A stretch of DNA of 35,218 nucleotides. Origin: Thiopontia sp964344135 (GTDB taxonomy: Bacteria > Pseudomonadota > Gammaproteobacteria > GCF-002020875). The stretch is taken from NCBI GenBank assembly GCA_964344135.1, contig CAYFMF010000016.1, positions 1-35,218 on the forward strand, read 5' to 3'. Below, one piece after another: positions 15,236-23,672 of the stretch (the stretch's first letter is position 1; each line of letters begins with the position of its first letter). A program made the position numbers and the translations under genes. Below the pieces are notes generated by a model that ran no database searches, was not told the DNA's origin, and saw only the letters and a program-made list of their open reading frames with translations.

Positions 15236-15925
15236 ATGGATACCTTGAACAGAGCAAGCAGTGAACGCATGGAGGGCGTCGGTCTGGTCGCATCCGGGCT
15301 TGAGTGTATCCGTGGTGACCGGGTGCTGTTCAGCAATCTCGACCTTGAAATCAGCTCCGGAACCATTCTCCAGATTGAGGGGAGAAACGGCTGTGGAAAG
15401 ACCAGCCTGCTGCGCCTGCTCTGTGGAATCATGATGCCAAGCGAGGGAGAGATTCTCTGGAAGGGAGAGAATATCGCCAGGGAGCGTGCCGACTACTACT
15501 GCGATGCCGCCTATCTGGGACACCACAACGGGATCAAGGGCGAACTCACCGCACTGGAAAATCTCCACTTTGCACAGGCCCTCTCCACCCCGAAATCCGA
15601 CAGTGACCTCTACAAGATTCTTGCCCGCCTCTCGCTGGCCGGTTTCGAGGATATCCCCTGTCGCCACCTCTCTGCGGGTCAGAACCGCCGGGTTGCACTG
15701 GCACGACTACTGGCAACCGATACGGTTGTCTGGATTCTTGATGAGCCTTTCACCGCACTGGATCGCAAGGGAATCCTGGAGATCGAGAAGATCTTTGAGG
15801 AGCATGTTGCCGCTGGAGGGATCATCATCCTGACCACCCACCATCCACTGAAGATGGATAACCAGTACTACCGCTCTCTCAACCTGGAGGCCTCTGCCGA
15901 CAGCCAGCAGGGTGTCGCCGCATGA
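15236..15925 (+). CDS. ccmA: Heme exporter ATP-binding protein CcmA
   Basis: 229 residues. CcmA is the ATPase of the CcmABCD complex that loads or releases heme on CcmE for cytochrome c maturation. Seen: Walker A GRNGCGKTS (49-57), signature LSAGQ (144-148), Walker B WILDEP (165-170), followed by the switch TTHHP. The start is an ATG with GAGGA almost touching it; M12 at 15269 is an alternative giving a more usual length. The stop overlaps the ccmB start by four bases. First gene of the ccm operon; the 92 bases upstream presumably hold the promoter, but no convincing box is seen. Confidence 0.95.
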   Translation: MDTLNRASSERMEGVGLVASGLECIRGDRVLFSNLDLEISSGTILQIEGRNGCGKTSLLRLLCGIMMPSEGEILWKGENIARERADYYCDAAYLGHHNGIKGELTALENLHFAQALSTPKSDSDLYKILARLSLAGFEDIPCRHLSAGQNRRVALARLLATDTVVWILDEPFTALDRKGILEIEKIFEEHVAAGGIIILTTHHPLKMDNQYYRSLNLEASADSQQGVAA

Positions 15926-16608
15926 ACCCATCCGGATCCCTCTCCAACGCCTTCCTCCAGGTTCTGAAGCGGGATCTGACCCTCGCCTTCCGCCATCGTG
16001 GAGAGATCGCCAACCCACTGCTCTTTTTCATTATCGTGGTGACCCTCTTTCCGCTCGGTGTCGGCCCCGCCCCATCGGTACTGGAGACCATCGCGCCGGG
16101 CATTATCTGGGTGGCGGCGCTGCTCTCGGCCATGCTCTCACTCGACGGCATGTTCCGTTCCGACTTCGAGGATGGCTCCCTGGAACAGATTACCCTCAGC
16201 CACCATCCACTCTCCGTGCTGGTGCTGGCCAAGATTGTTGCCCACTGGCTGATTACCGGTCTGCCACTGCTCTTTATCGCCCCCTTTCTCGGTGTGCTGC
16301 TCTATCTTCCCAGCGATGCAATGGTGACCCTGGTCATCACGCTTGCACTGGGGACCCCGATTCTCAGTCTGGTGGGTGCCATTGGGATGGGGCTGACCGT
16401 CGGCCTGAAGAGGGGTGGTGTACTGCTTTCGCTGCTGGTACTGCCACTCTATATCCCCGTATTGATCTTTGGCTCGATGGCGGTCAATGAGGCTGCGGCC
16501 GGCCTCCCTGTAGATGGCTACCTCTACATCCTCGGTGCCCTGCTGCTCTTTACCCTGGCGCTCTCACCGGTGGCAACAGCCGCCTCAACCCGGATCAGCA
16601 TCAGTTAG
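15922..16608 (+). CDS. ccmB: Heme exporter membrane protein CcmB
   Basis: 228 residues, with about six hydrophobic spans and almost no long loops, typical of CcmB. The N-terminal LKRDLTLAFRHRGEIANPL and the FRSDFEDGSLEQ cytoplasmic loop are family hallmarks. It forms the membrane part of the ABC module with CcmA, whose stop it overlaps (ATGA). The following gene, ccmC, would normally be adjacent, but an empty inverted-repeat element begins about eight bases after the ccmB stop. Confidence 0.95.
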   Translation: MNPSGSLSNAFLQVLKRDLTLAFRHRGEIANPLLFFIIVVTLFPLGVGPAPSVLETIAPGIIWVAALLSAMLSLDGMFRSDFEDGSLEQITLSHHPLSVLVLAKIVAHWLITGLPLLFIAPFLGVLLYLPSDAMVTLVITLALGTPILSLVGAIGMGLTVGLKRGGVLLSLLVLPLYIPVLIFGSMAVNEAAAGLPVDGYLYILGALLLFTLALSPVATAASTRISIS

Positions 16609-16616
16609 GAAGCAGC

Positions 16617-16770
16617 AACAGCGGTCTCGCGCAAAGACGCAAAGAACAGCTTTAATTCACTAATCATAGACTTAGACAGACTTAACCACTTGAGCTACTT
16701 CAGATACCATACACTCCACGCTACGCTTTTCACCCTTTGCGTCTTTGCGTCTTTGCGCGAGAATGCTGTT
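16617..16770. mobile_element. Empty 154-bp relative of the GxxExxY element, between ccmB and ccmC
   Basis: The left arm (16625-16644) TCTCGCGCAAAGACGCAAAG is exactly inverted at 16743-16762. Including AACAGC (16617-16622) and its complement GCTGTT (16765-16770), the arms match at 26 of 28 bases. The right arm has one extra CTTTGCGT octamer (16735-16742). The 90-base interior is AT-rich and has no ORF. Arms match those at 8470-8506 and 9009-9044. It looks like a deletion derivative, MITE-like, and lies just after the stop codon of an operon gene, as the larger element does. Confidence 0.7.
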
Positions 16771-16790
16771 TTTTCTGCTCAACAATAACC

Positions 16791-18011
16791 ATGAAACTAC
16801 CCGCCTTTATCTACCGCTTCTCCTCTCCCAGGCACTTCTACTCAATGTCGGGAAAACTGCTCCCATGGCTGGCCGGAATCTCGGTTGCACTGATGGTAGT
16901 CGGGCTCTATATCGGCTTTGCCATCGCCCCAACCCACTCCGAGCAGGGAGAGAGTTACCGCATCATCTTCCTCCATGTACCTGCCGCATCCAACTCAATG
17001 ATGATCTACATGATCATGGCAACCTCCGGGGCCATCTTTCTGATCTGGAGAATCAAGCTGGCGGATACCATCGCGGCAGCCAGCGCACCCATCGGCGCGG
17101 CCTTCACCTTTCTGGCACTGGTCAGCGGCTCGATCTGGGGCAAACCCACCTGGGGCACCTGGTGGCAGTGGGATGCACGCCTCACCTCCGAGCTGATCCT
17201 GCTCTTCCTCTACTTCGGCTACATGGCACTGCGTGCGGCGATGGATGACCGACAGAATGCCGCCCGCTCCAGCTCTGTGCTGGCACTGGTTGGGGTGGTC
17301 AACATCCCCATCATCCACTTTTCGGTTGAGTGGTGGAACACCCTGCACCAGGGGGCCACGGTCTCGAAGATTGCCAAGCCCTCGATGGAGGGGACGATGC
17401 TCACCTCCATGCTGCTGATGCTGTTGGCCCTCTCCATCTTCTATGCAGTAGTCACCCTGATCCGTGCCCGTGGCCTTGCACTGCGTCAGGACTCCCGTGG
17501 CAGCTGGGTACGCGAGCTCCCGACCATCGCCGTCCGCCCGCTGCACTGGGTCATCCCGCTGCTGGCAGTCGGCTACGTGGGCTACCACGCCGCCACATTC
17601 GCTCCTACCCCGATCCTCACACCGAGTCAGCTGGTTGCCGAATCACCCGCCACTCCAGTCGAGTTCCGTGGCACAGTCGACCAGATCCACTCCGATGGGA
17701 ACCATCACCAGATCATGATGTCTGACGATGGAGAGAAAATTGAGGTCAACTTCAATGGCAACCTGCCGAAACAGCTGCGTACCCACTGGGGAGCCCATGT
17801 GACCGGGCGCTACCAGTCCGGACCCGATGGATCTGCCGTAACCGCCTCCTCCATCGCAGCACTGAATATTCGGGACCACAGTGGATATGTCCTCTCCGCC
17901 TACGCCATTGCGCTGATTGTACTCCTGCTGAATCTGCTGGGTGCGATCAGGACATCACGTGAGGCACGGCAGGCGATCGCCCGACAGCTCCGACAGCAAA
18001 CCAATCGATAA
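16791..18011 (+). CDS. ccmC: CcmC heme-handling protein fused to an OB domain and a CcmD-like tail
   Basis: 406 residues from ATG 16791, against ~245 for ordinary CcmC. The open frame starts upstream at 16737 inside the repeat arm, which is not credible as coding. Residues 1-240 are CcmC: heme ligands H62 (FLHVP) and H186 (NTLHQG) flank the WWD motif (118-134). An extra membrane span follows (251-268). Residues 288-360 resemble the CcmE OB fold (EFRGTVDQIHSDG, then IEVNFNGNLPKQLRTHWGAHVTGRY), but the heme-binding His-Asp-Glu-Asn-Tyr motif is missing. Residues 362-406 resemble CcmD: one membrane helix (GYVLSAYAIALIVLLLNLLG) and a basic Arg-rich tail. No separate ccmD gene is present. A true ccmE follows. 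Confidence 0.9.
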   Translation: MKLPAFIYRFSSPRHFYSMSGKLLPWLAGISVALMVVGLYIGFAIAPTHSEQGESYRIIFLHVPAASNSMMIYMIMATSGAIFLIWRIKLADTIAAASAPIGAAFTFLALVSGSIWGKPTWGTWWQWDARLTSELILLFLYFGYMALRAAMDDRQNAARSSSVLALVGVVNIPIIHFSVEWWNTLHQGATVSKIAKPSMEGTMLTSMLLMLLALSIFYAVVTLIRARGLALRQDSRGSWVRELPTIAVRPLHWVIPLLAVGYVGYHAATFAPTPILTPSQLVAESPATPVEFRGTVDQIHSDGNHHQIMMSDDGEKIEVNFNGNLPKQLRTHWGAHVTGRYQSGPDGSAVTASSIAALNIRDHSGYVLSAYAIALIVLLLNLLGAIRTSREARQAIARQLRQQTNR

Positions 18012-18035
18012 TCCAACCAACCATTCATACCGACC

Positions 18036-18506
18036 ATGACTCCTAAACGAAAGAAAAGACTACTTCTGGTTCTGCTCATCATCGCCGGTGTTGCCGGTGC
18101 CGCAACCCTGATGATGAAGGCCCTTAACGAGAACATTAACCTCTTCTACAGCCCCACCCAGGTGGTTGCCGGTGAGGCACCGCAGGGACATACCTTCCGT
18201 CTCGGTGGACTGGTTGCAGAGAAGAGCCTGAAGCGTGGCGAGGGTGAAGAGGAGGGGCTGACCGTCCACTTTGATGTCACGGATGAGGCCGAAACGGTAA
18301 CCGTCGCCTACACAGGGATCCTTCCCGACCTCTTCCGCGAGGGACAGGGAATTGTTGCACTCGGAAAGCTGGGGGGTGACGGAATCTTTGTTGCCGATGA
18401 GGTACTGGCAAAACATGACGAGAACTACATGCCACCCGAGGTCGCAGAGGCCCTGGAAGAGGGACACAAACAGAGTATCAAGAAGATGCAGGAGAGGGGG
18501 CAATGA
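18036..18506 (+). CDS. ccmE: Cytochrome c maturation heme chaperone CcmE
   Basis: 156 residues. A basic N-terminus and one membrane anchor (about 8-28) are followed by a periplasmic OB-fold domain. The heme-attachment histidine is H127 in AKHDENYMPPEV, and the preceding YTGILPDLFREGQGIV segment is the family signature. It carries heme from CcmABCD to CcmF/H. It lies 24 bases after the ccmC fusion and overlaps ccmF by four bases (ATGA). Intact, so the extra OB domain in the ccmC fusion is an addition, not a replacement. Confidence 0.97.
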   Translation: MTPKRKKRLLLVLLIIAGVAGAATLMMKALNENINLFYSPTQVVAGEAPQGHTFRLGGLVAEKSLKRGEGEEEGLTVHFDVTDEAETVTVAYTGILPDLFREGQGIVALGKLGGDGIFVADEVLAKHDENYMPPEVAEALEEGHKQSIKKMQERGQ

Positions 18507-20467
18507 TCCCTGAGCTGGGAAACTTTGCCCTGATGGTGGCGCTCTCGATTGCGGTGGTTCAGGGGATCATCCCCATCATTGGCGCCCAGAGGGGGGTATC
18601 CAACTGGATGGCACTGGCACGCCCCGCCGCACAGGGGCAGTTCTTCTTCCTGCTGCTGGCCATGATTCTGCTGGGAACCGGCTTTGCACAGGATGACTTC
18701 TCGGTGAAATATATTGCCGGCCACTCCAACTCCCAACTGCCAATGGTCTACAAGATCAGCGCCATCTGGGGGGGGCATGAGGGCTCCCTTCTGCTCTGGG
18801 CCTTCATGCTCAGCATGTGGGGCGCCGCCGTAACCTGGTTCAGCAAGAGTCTCCCCTTTACCCTCACCTCCCGCGCCCTTGCCGTCCTCGGTCTGGTGGG
18901 AATCGGGTTTCTCCTCTTTCTGCTGCTCACCTCCAACCCCTTTGATCGCCTGATCCCTGCGGCAGTTGATGGACGCGACCTCAATCCACTACTGCAGGAT
19001 CCGGGACTGATCCTCCACCCTCCCCTGCTCTACATGGGGTATGTCGGCTTTGCTGTCCCCTTTGCATTTGTGATTGCCGCCCTGATCGGTGGCCATCTGG
19101 ACGCCACCTGGGCCCGCTGGTCGCGCCCCTGGACCGCCGCAGCCTGGGTCTTCCTCACCCTGGGGATCGGCCTTGGAAGCTGGTGGGCCTACTATGAGCT
19201 GGGCTGGGGTGGCTGGTGGTTCTGGGATCCGGTAGAAAACGCCTCCTTCATGCCCTGGCTGATGGGCACCGCACTGATGCACTCCCTCGCTGTTACCGAG
19301 AAGCGGGGTGCATTCAAGGTCTGGACCGTACTGCTGGCGATCTTCACCTTCTCCCTGAGCCTGTTGGGAACCTTCCTGGTCCGCTCCGGTGTTCTGGTAT
19401 CGGTCCACGCCTTTGCGGCAGACCCCTCTCGCGGTGTATTCATCCTGATCTTCCTCGGCATCGTGATCGGTGGCTCACTCGGGCTCTACACATGGCGCGC
19501 ACCGATGATCCGGGGTGGTGGAAAGTTTGAGAGCTTCTCACGTGAGACCCTTCTGCTGGTCAACAATGTACTGCTGGTGGTGGCGACCCTGACCGTACTG
19601 ATCGGCACCCTCTACCCGCTGATCCTGGACGCCCTGGAGATGGGCAAGATCTCTGTGGGACCGCCCTACTTCGACACCGTCTTTGTCCCCATCATGCTGC
19701 CAATGTCCTTCCTGGTCGGGCTCAGTGCCGTCATTCGCTGGAAGGCAGACCGTGCGGCCCGTGTGGTGAATCAACAGAAGATCGTGCTGATCGCCTCCCT
19801 GGTGGTTGGTCTCTCTCTCCCCTTCCTGATCTTCAGGGAGAGCTCGATCCAGCTGAGCCTCAGCTCGGCCATTGCGGTCTGGGTCATCGCCACCATGCTG
19901 CAGGATCTCTGGAGTCGCTCCAGCGGCAACAAGGCTGGATTCCTGAAGGGGTTGCGCGCCCTGTCACGCAGCCATGTGGCAATGGTCACTGCACACGCCG
20001 GACTGGGAATCTTTATCCTCGGGGTTGGATTTACCACCGCCTTCAGCATTGAGAAGGATGTGCGGATGGAGCCGGGAAGCCGCGTCGAGGCCGGAGGCTA
20101 CACCTTCCACCTCGAGGGGATGCTGCAGCGCCAGGGACCCAACTACACCACAACCGAGGGGCTGGTTCGTGTCTATGACAGCAGCGACCGGGAGGTTGCC
20201 GTTCTCCACCCCGAGAAACGACTCTACACCGTTCAGAGAATGCCGATGACAGAGGCCTCCATTGATGAGGGGCTCTTCCGCGATCTCTATGTCGCGATGG
20301 GTGAGCCGATCAAGAACAGCAATGCATGGGCAATGCGGGTCTACTACAAACCCTTTATCCAGTGGATCTGGATGGGTGTGCTGATCATGTCGATCGGTGG
20401 CCTGCTTGCAGCAACCGATCCACGCTACCGGAGAATTGCCCGCCGTTCACGTGAGGCACAGCAGTGA
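18503..20467 (+). CDS. ccmF: Cytochrome c heme lyase subunit CcmF
   Basis: 654 residues with about 15 hydrophobic spans, normal for CcmF. It transfers heme from CcmE to apocytochrome c. Seen: the WWD motif segment GWGGWWFWDPVENASFMPW, IWGGHEGSLLLW near the N-terminus, LHPPLLYMGYVG, and conserved histidines in these regions. The C-terminal periplasmic stretch (about 525-620) precedes a last membrane helix. The stop overlaps (GTGA) the next gene, an MDR-type oxidoreductase, rather than ccmG. The thioredoxin-like CcmG and the CcmH/I reductase/chaperone genes must lie elsewhere or be replaced. Confidence 0.97.
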   Translation: MIPELGNFALMVALSIAVVQGIIPIIGAQRGVSNWMALARPAAQGQFFFLLLAMILLGTGFAQDDFSVKYIAGHSNSQLPMVYKISAIWGGHEGSLLLWAFMLSMWGAAVTWFSKSLPFTLTSRALAVLGLVGIGFLLFLLLTSNPFDRLIPAAVDGRDLNPLLQDPGLILHPPLLYMGYVGFAVPFAFVIAALIGGHLDATWARWSRPWTAAAWVFLTLGIGLGSWWAYYELGWGGWWFWDPVENASFMPWLMGTALMHSLAVTEKRGAFKVWTVLLAIFTFSLSLLGTFLVRSGVLVSVHAFAADPSRGVFILIFLGIVIGGSLGLYTWRAPMIRGGGKFESFSRETLLLVNNVLLVVATLTVLIGTLYPLILDALEMGKISVGPPYFDTVFVPIMLPMSFLVGLSAVIRWKADRAARVVNQQKIVLIASLVVGLSLPFLIFRESSIQLSLSSAIAVWVIATMLQDLWSRSSGNKAGFLKGLRALSRSHVAMVTAHAGLGIFILGVGFTTAFSIEKDVRMEPGSRVEAGGYTFHLEGMLQRQGPNYTTTEGLVRVYDSSDREVAVLHPEKRLYTVQRMPMTEASIDEGLFRDLYVAMGEPIKNSNAWAMRVYYKPFIQWIWMGVLIMSIGGLLAATDPRYRRIARRSREAQQ

Positions 20468-21462
20468 AGGCGATCACCATGAGATCACCGGGTGGTCCGG
20501 AGCAGCTCCAGCTGGAGGAGCTCTCCAGACCCGAAATCGGCTCCCCCCATGAGGTGCTGATCGAGATTCACGCAGCAGGGGTCAATCCGGTGGATACCAA
20601 ACTGCGTACCAATGGGGTCTACTTTCCCGACTCCCCGCGCCACATCCTGGGCTGCGATGGCGCAGGGGTCGTCAAGGCGACGGGAGAAGGGTGCACCCGC
20701 TTCAGCCCCGGCGATGCCGTCTACTACTTCAACGCCGGCCTCGGTGGCGAAAGCGGAAACTATGCAGAGTATGCGCTCGTCGATGAGCGCTACCTTGCCA
20801 GAAAACCGCAGAACCTCAGCTTCGAGGAGGCTGCAACCGCCCCGCTTGCCCTGATTACCGCATGGGAGTCGCTCTTTGACCGCGGCACCCTCTACCAGGG
20901 GGACGAGGTATTGATCCATGGTGGAGCCGGGGGTGTGGGCCATCTGGCCATTCAGCTGGCTGCCAATATCGGCGCACGGGTCTGCACAACCGTCAGCTCA
21001 GGCGAGAAGGCTGAGCTTGCAACCTCACTCGGTGCAGACCACACCATCCTCTACAGGGAGGAGGACTTTGTCGAGGCTACCCTCCAGTGGAGTCAGGGTG
21101 GCGGAGTCAACATGGTCCTTGACACCGCAGGAGGAGAGACCTTCAGCAACTCACTGCGTGCTGCACGCAACTATGGCGAGATTGTTACCCTGCTGCAGGT
21201 TCCCGCAGATGCAGACTGGAAGAGTGCGCGCAATCGCAATCTGCGCATCACCCAGGAGCTGATGCTCACCCCACTGGTCTCCAACCTGCACGAGATGCGC
21301 ATTCACCAGAGAGAGATCCTGGAGGAGTGCAGGGCGCTCTTTGAGGCCGGAAAGCTCAGGGTTCACCTGAGTCACCAACTGCCACTGGAGGAGGCTGCCG
21401 AGGCCCACCGCCTGATTGAGCGGGGCTCAACAACCGGAAAGATTGTACTGAAGGTTCGGTAA
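20464..21462 (+). CDS. MDR-superfamily NAD(P)H oxidoreductase (quinone oxidoreductase-like)
   Basis: 332 residues from a GTG overlapping the ccmF stop. Two domains: a GroES-like N-terminal domain (about 25-125; EIHAAGVNPVDTKLRTNG, GCDGAGVV) and a Rossmann domain (about 145-270; HGGAGGVGHLAIQLA with the AxxGVGxxA-type motif). No zinc-ligand cysteine/histidine set is visible at the catalytic or structural sites, so it belongs to the non-zinc quinone-oxidoreductase type. Translational coupling to ccmF is unusual and suggests either simple co-transcription or a redox role near cytochrome maturation; the latter is speculation. Confidence 0.88.
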   Translation: MKAITMRSPGGPEQLQLEELSRPEIGSPHEVLIEIHAAGVNPVDTKLRTNGVYFPDSPRHILGCDGAGVVKATGEGCTRFSPGDAVYYFNAGLGGESGNYAEYALVDERYLARKPQNLSFEEAATAPLALITAWESLFDRGTLYQGDEVLIHGGAGGVGHLAIQLAANIGARVCTTVSSGEKAELATSLGADHTILYREEDFVEATLQWSQGGGVNMVLDTAGGETFSNSLRAARNYGEIVTLLQVPADADWKSARNRNLRITQELMLTPLVSNLHEMRIHQREILEECRALFEAGKLRVHLSHQLPLEEAAEAHRLIERGSTTGKIVLKVR

Positions 21463-21476
21463 CAACCCGGGGTTGT
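21462..21476. terminator. Short perfect hairpin between convergent genes
   Basis: ACAACCC-G-GGGTTGT is a 15-base palindrome filling the gap between the oxidoreductase stop and the helicase stop, and touching both. There is no T tract on either strand, so its strength as a terminator is doubtful. Confidence 0.35.
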
Positions 21477-23314
21477 CAGCTGCGGCGACGACCGCCCCGC
21501 CCTGCCTTGCCCTCTGCCCGCTTCCGTTTGCCTCCTCTGGGTGCCGACTTTTTGCCACCAGGCTTCCGCCTGCGCGGAGGGAGATGTCCACCATCACCAC
21601 CATCCAAATGCGAGATCTGCAGCTGCTGGCCGCAGACCCAGGTCTTCCTCAGGTCACGATAGATATCTCGTGGCATCCCCTCGGGAAGGTCAATCGTGCT
21701 GTACTCCTCATGGATCTCGATCTTGCCGATATCCTCGTTGAAGAGCCCCGCAACATTGGCAATCGCCCCGACGATATTCTCCGCCTTGACATCGTGGGCA
21801 TGGCCCACCTCCAGCCGAAAGCGCTCTCGACCCCTCTCCAGCGGCTGCTCTCCTCTCTGCCTGGCCCCCTTTCCGGATCGCTTTCCCTCCTCGCGGCCCG
21901 ATCGTCTCGACTCATCCCCCCCGGGACGTTCCCTGCCACCCCGCTCTCTTCGCTCCTTCCCCTTTCTCCCCTTTCTCCCCTCCTCCCTGCTGAGCAGCAG
22001 TGGCGTATCCCCCTGTGACATGCTGGCAAGCGCCGCCGCAATCTCGATCGCAGGGATATCATGTTCAATCCGGTAGGATTCAATGATCTGCCCATAGAAC
22101 TCCAGATTCTCCTCCCTGCCCAGGGTATCGGTAATCCGCTGCTTGAAGCGCGCAATACGGCGATCATTGATCACCTCATTGCTGGGGAGATCCATCTGCT
22201 CAATCTTCTGCCGCGTGGCGCGCTCAATCGCATGGAGCATTCGCCTCTCTCGTGGCGCAATAAAGAGAATCGCATCCCCCGTTCGCCCGGCACGTCCGGT
22301 ACGGCCAATACGGTGCACATAGGATTCGGTATCGTAGGAGACATCATAGTTGATAACATGGCTGATCCTCGGGACATCCAGACCGCGGGCAGCAACATCG
22401 GTTGCAACCAGGATATCCAGCTTTCCATCCTTCAGCTTGTTGACGGTCTGCTCACGCATCTTCTGCGGGATATCGCCATTCAGCGCATCGGCCGCAAAGC
22501 CGCGTGCCGAGAGCTTCTCCGCCAGCTCCGTGGTGAGCATCCTGGTCCGGACAAAGACAATGATCCCGTCCGTCTCCTCCACCTCAAGGATACGGGTCAG
22601 TGCATCGAGCTTGTGCAGGCCACTGACCATCCAGTAGCGCTGACGCACCGACTCGACGGTTGTGGTCCTGGCCTTGATGCTGACCAGTACCGGGTCCTGC
22701 AGATAGGTCTTTGCGATGCGGCTGATCGCCTTCGGCATTGTGGCCGAGAAGAGTGCCGTCTGGTGCCCGGCCGGGATCTGCTCCAGCACCCACTCCACAT
22801 CATCGATAAAGCCCATGCGCAACATCTCATCGGCCTCATCCAGCACCAGAGAGCGCAGTGACTCCAGCTTGAGGCTGCCGCGCCGCATGTGGTCCATCAC
22901 ACGCCCCGGGGTACCCACCACCACATGCACCCCCCTCCCCAGTGCACGGAGCTGTTGACGGTAGTCCTGGCCGCCATAGATGGGGGCCACATGGAACCCC
23001 TTCAACTGGTGCGCATAGCGCTGGAACGCCTCGGAGACCTGGATTGCCAGCTCCCGGGTTGGTGCCAGCACCAACACCTGCGGCGTGCGCAGCTTCAGAT
23101 CAATTCTCGAGAGTAGCGGCAGTGCAAAGGCGGCGGTCTTTCCGGTACCGGTCTGTGCCTGTCCGAGAATATCACGCCCCTCAAGTAGCGGCGGGATTGC
23201 CTCTGCCTGAATCGGTGAGGGAGATTCATAACCGATCTCGGCAATCGCACGCAGCACGGCAGGGTTGATGCCAAGCGCCTGAAACGCCGGCAACGGTTTG
23301 GGTTGGGATGACAT
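21476..23314 (-). CDS. deaD: DEAD-box RNA helicase, DeaD/CsdA type
   Basis: 612 residues. Q motif region FQALGINPAVLRAIAEIGYE (11-30), Walker A AQTGTGKT (53-60), DEAD box (159-162), SAT (SATMP), and HRIGRTGRAGR give an ATP-dependent RNA helicase core of about 370 residues. After about residue 445 comes an Arg/Gly/Glu-rich spacer of ~55 residues, then a DbpA-type RNA-binding fold (about 503-575, RFRLEVGHAHDVKAENIVG), and a very basic Arg/Gly/Lys tail. This is the layout of DeaD, which acts in ribosome assembly and mRNA decay, often under cold stress. The run of basic repeats could vary in length between strains. Transcribed alone, convergent with the ccm operon. Confidence 0.94.
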   Translation of the reverse strand: MSSQPKPLPAFQALGINPAVLRAIAEIGYESPSPIQAEAIPPLLEGRDILGQAQTGTGKTAAFALPLLSRIDLKLRTPQVLVLAPTRELAIQVSEAFQRYAHQLKGFHVAPIYGGQDYRQQLRALGRGVHVVVGTPGRVMDHMRRGSLKLESLRSLVLDEADEMLRMGFIDDVEWVLEQIPAGHQTALFSATMPKAISRIAKTYLQDPVLVSIKARTTTVESVRQRYWMVSGLHKLDALTRILEVEETDGIIVFVRTRMLTTELAEKLSARGFAADALNGDIPQKMREQTVNKLKDGKLDILVATDVAARGLDVPRISHVINYDVSYDTESYVHRIGRTGRAGRTGDAILFIAPRERRMLHAIERATRQKIEQMDLPSNEVINDRRIARFKQRITDTLGREENLEFYGQIIESYRIEHDIPAIEIAAALASMSQGDTPLLLSREEGRKGRKGKERRERGGRERPGGDESRRSGREEGKRSGKGARQRGEQPLERGRERFRLEVGHAHDVKAENIVGAIANVAGLFNEDIGKIEIHEEYSTIDLPEGMPRDIYRDLRKTWVCGQQLQISHLDGGDGGHLPPRRRKPGGKKSAPRGGKRKRAEGKAGRGGRRRS

Positions 23315-23672
23315 GGGGATCGTGACTCAGGGGTGGGAGGAGCGGCCATTTTACCACAATGCGCACTGCTCCCTGCTGAAATCATATTCTGTGCAGACAG
23401 GTGGGGTTGGGATCTGCTTGTTGGGGTGTTGGCGGCATGGATGCCGCCGTCAAGCCTGCATGGATGCATTCACGGCGTCCCCAGAAAGCAGAGCGCAACC
23501 CTGCATGGCGTCCACGTGATGGATGGACTTTTTGAGAAGTTACGACGGAATCAGCATCGCAGGGATGACGGGTTGCAATGGGAATTGCCGTGGCCGTACG
23601 ACCAATATTGATCATCAGCAAATTCGTTGTATGATGTGGTTCTCTCCATCAGATAAACGGTTGATTGATCCC
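23315..23672. other. 358-bp non-coding interval between divergent deaD and an unknown gene
   Basis: Holds the presumed deaD promoter side (23315-23389) and the truncated copy of repeat family B (23390-23543). The remaining 129 bases up to the next start are more AT-rich and may carry the downstream promoter. No tRNA or small RNA is recognised. Confidence 0.6.
23390..23543. repeat. Repeat family B, second copy lacking the left end
   Basis: 154 bases aligning without gaps to 14045-14198 (about 14 substitutions). The right terminal repeat TTGAGAAGTTAC is intact at 23532-23543, but the left GTAACTTCTCAA is missing. Orientation is the same as in the first copy and it again ends upstream of a plus-strand gene. 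On the minus strand both copies keep an open frame around LRSAFWGRREC and AASMPPTPQQADPNP. Confidence 0.75.

Noticed and set aside
16737..16790. Upstream extension of ccmC into the repeat arm
   Set aside because: The codons are the octamer repeat; the ATG at 16791 begins the family-like sequence.
23523..23672. Extension of the 153-aa protein into repeat family B
   Set aside because: It reads through the repeat end; the credible N-terminus starts at ATG 23673.
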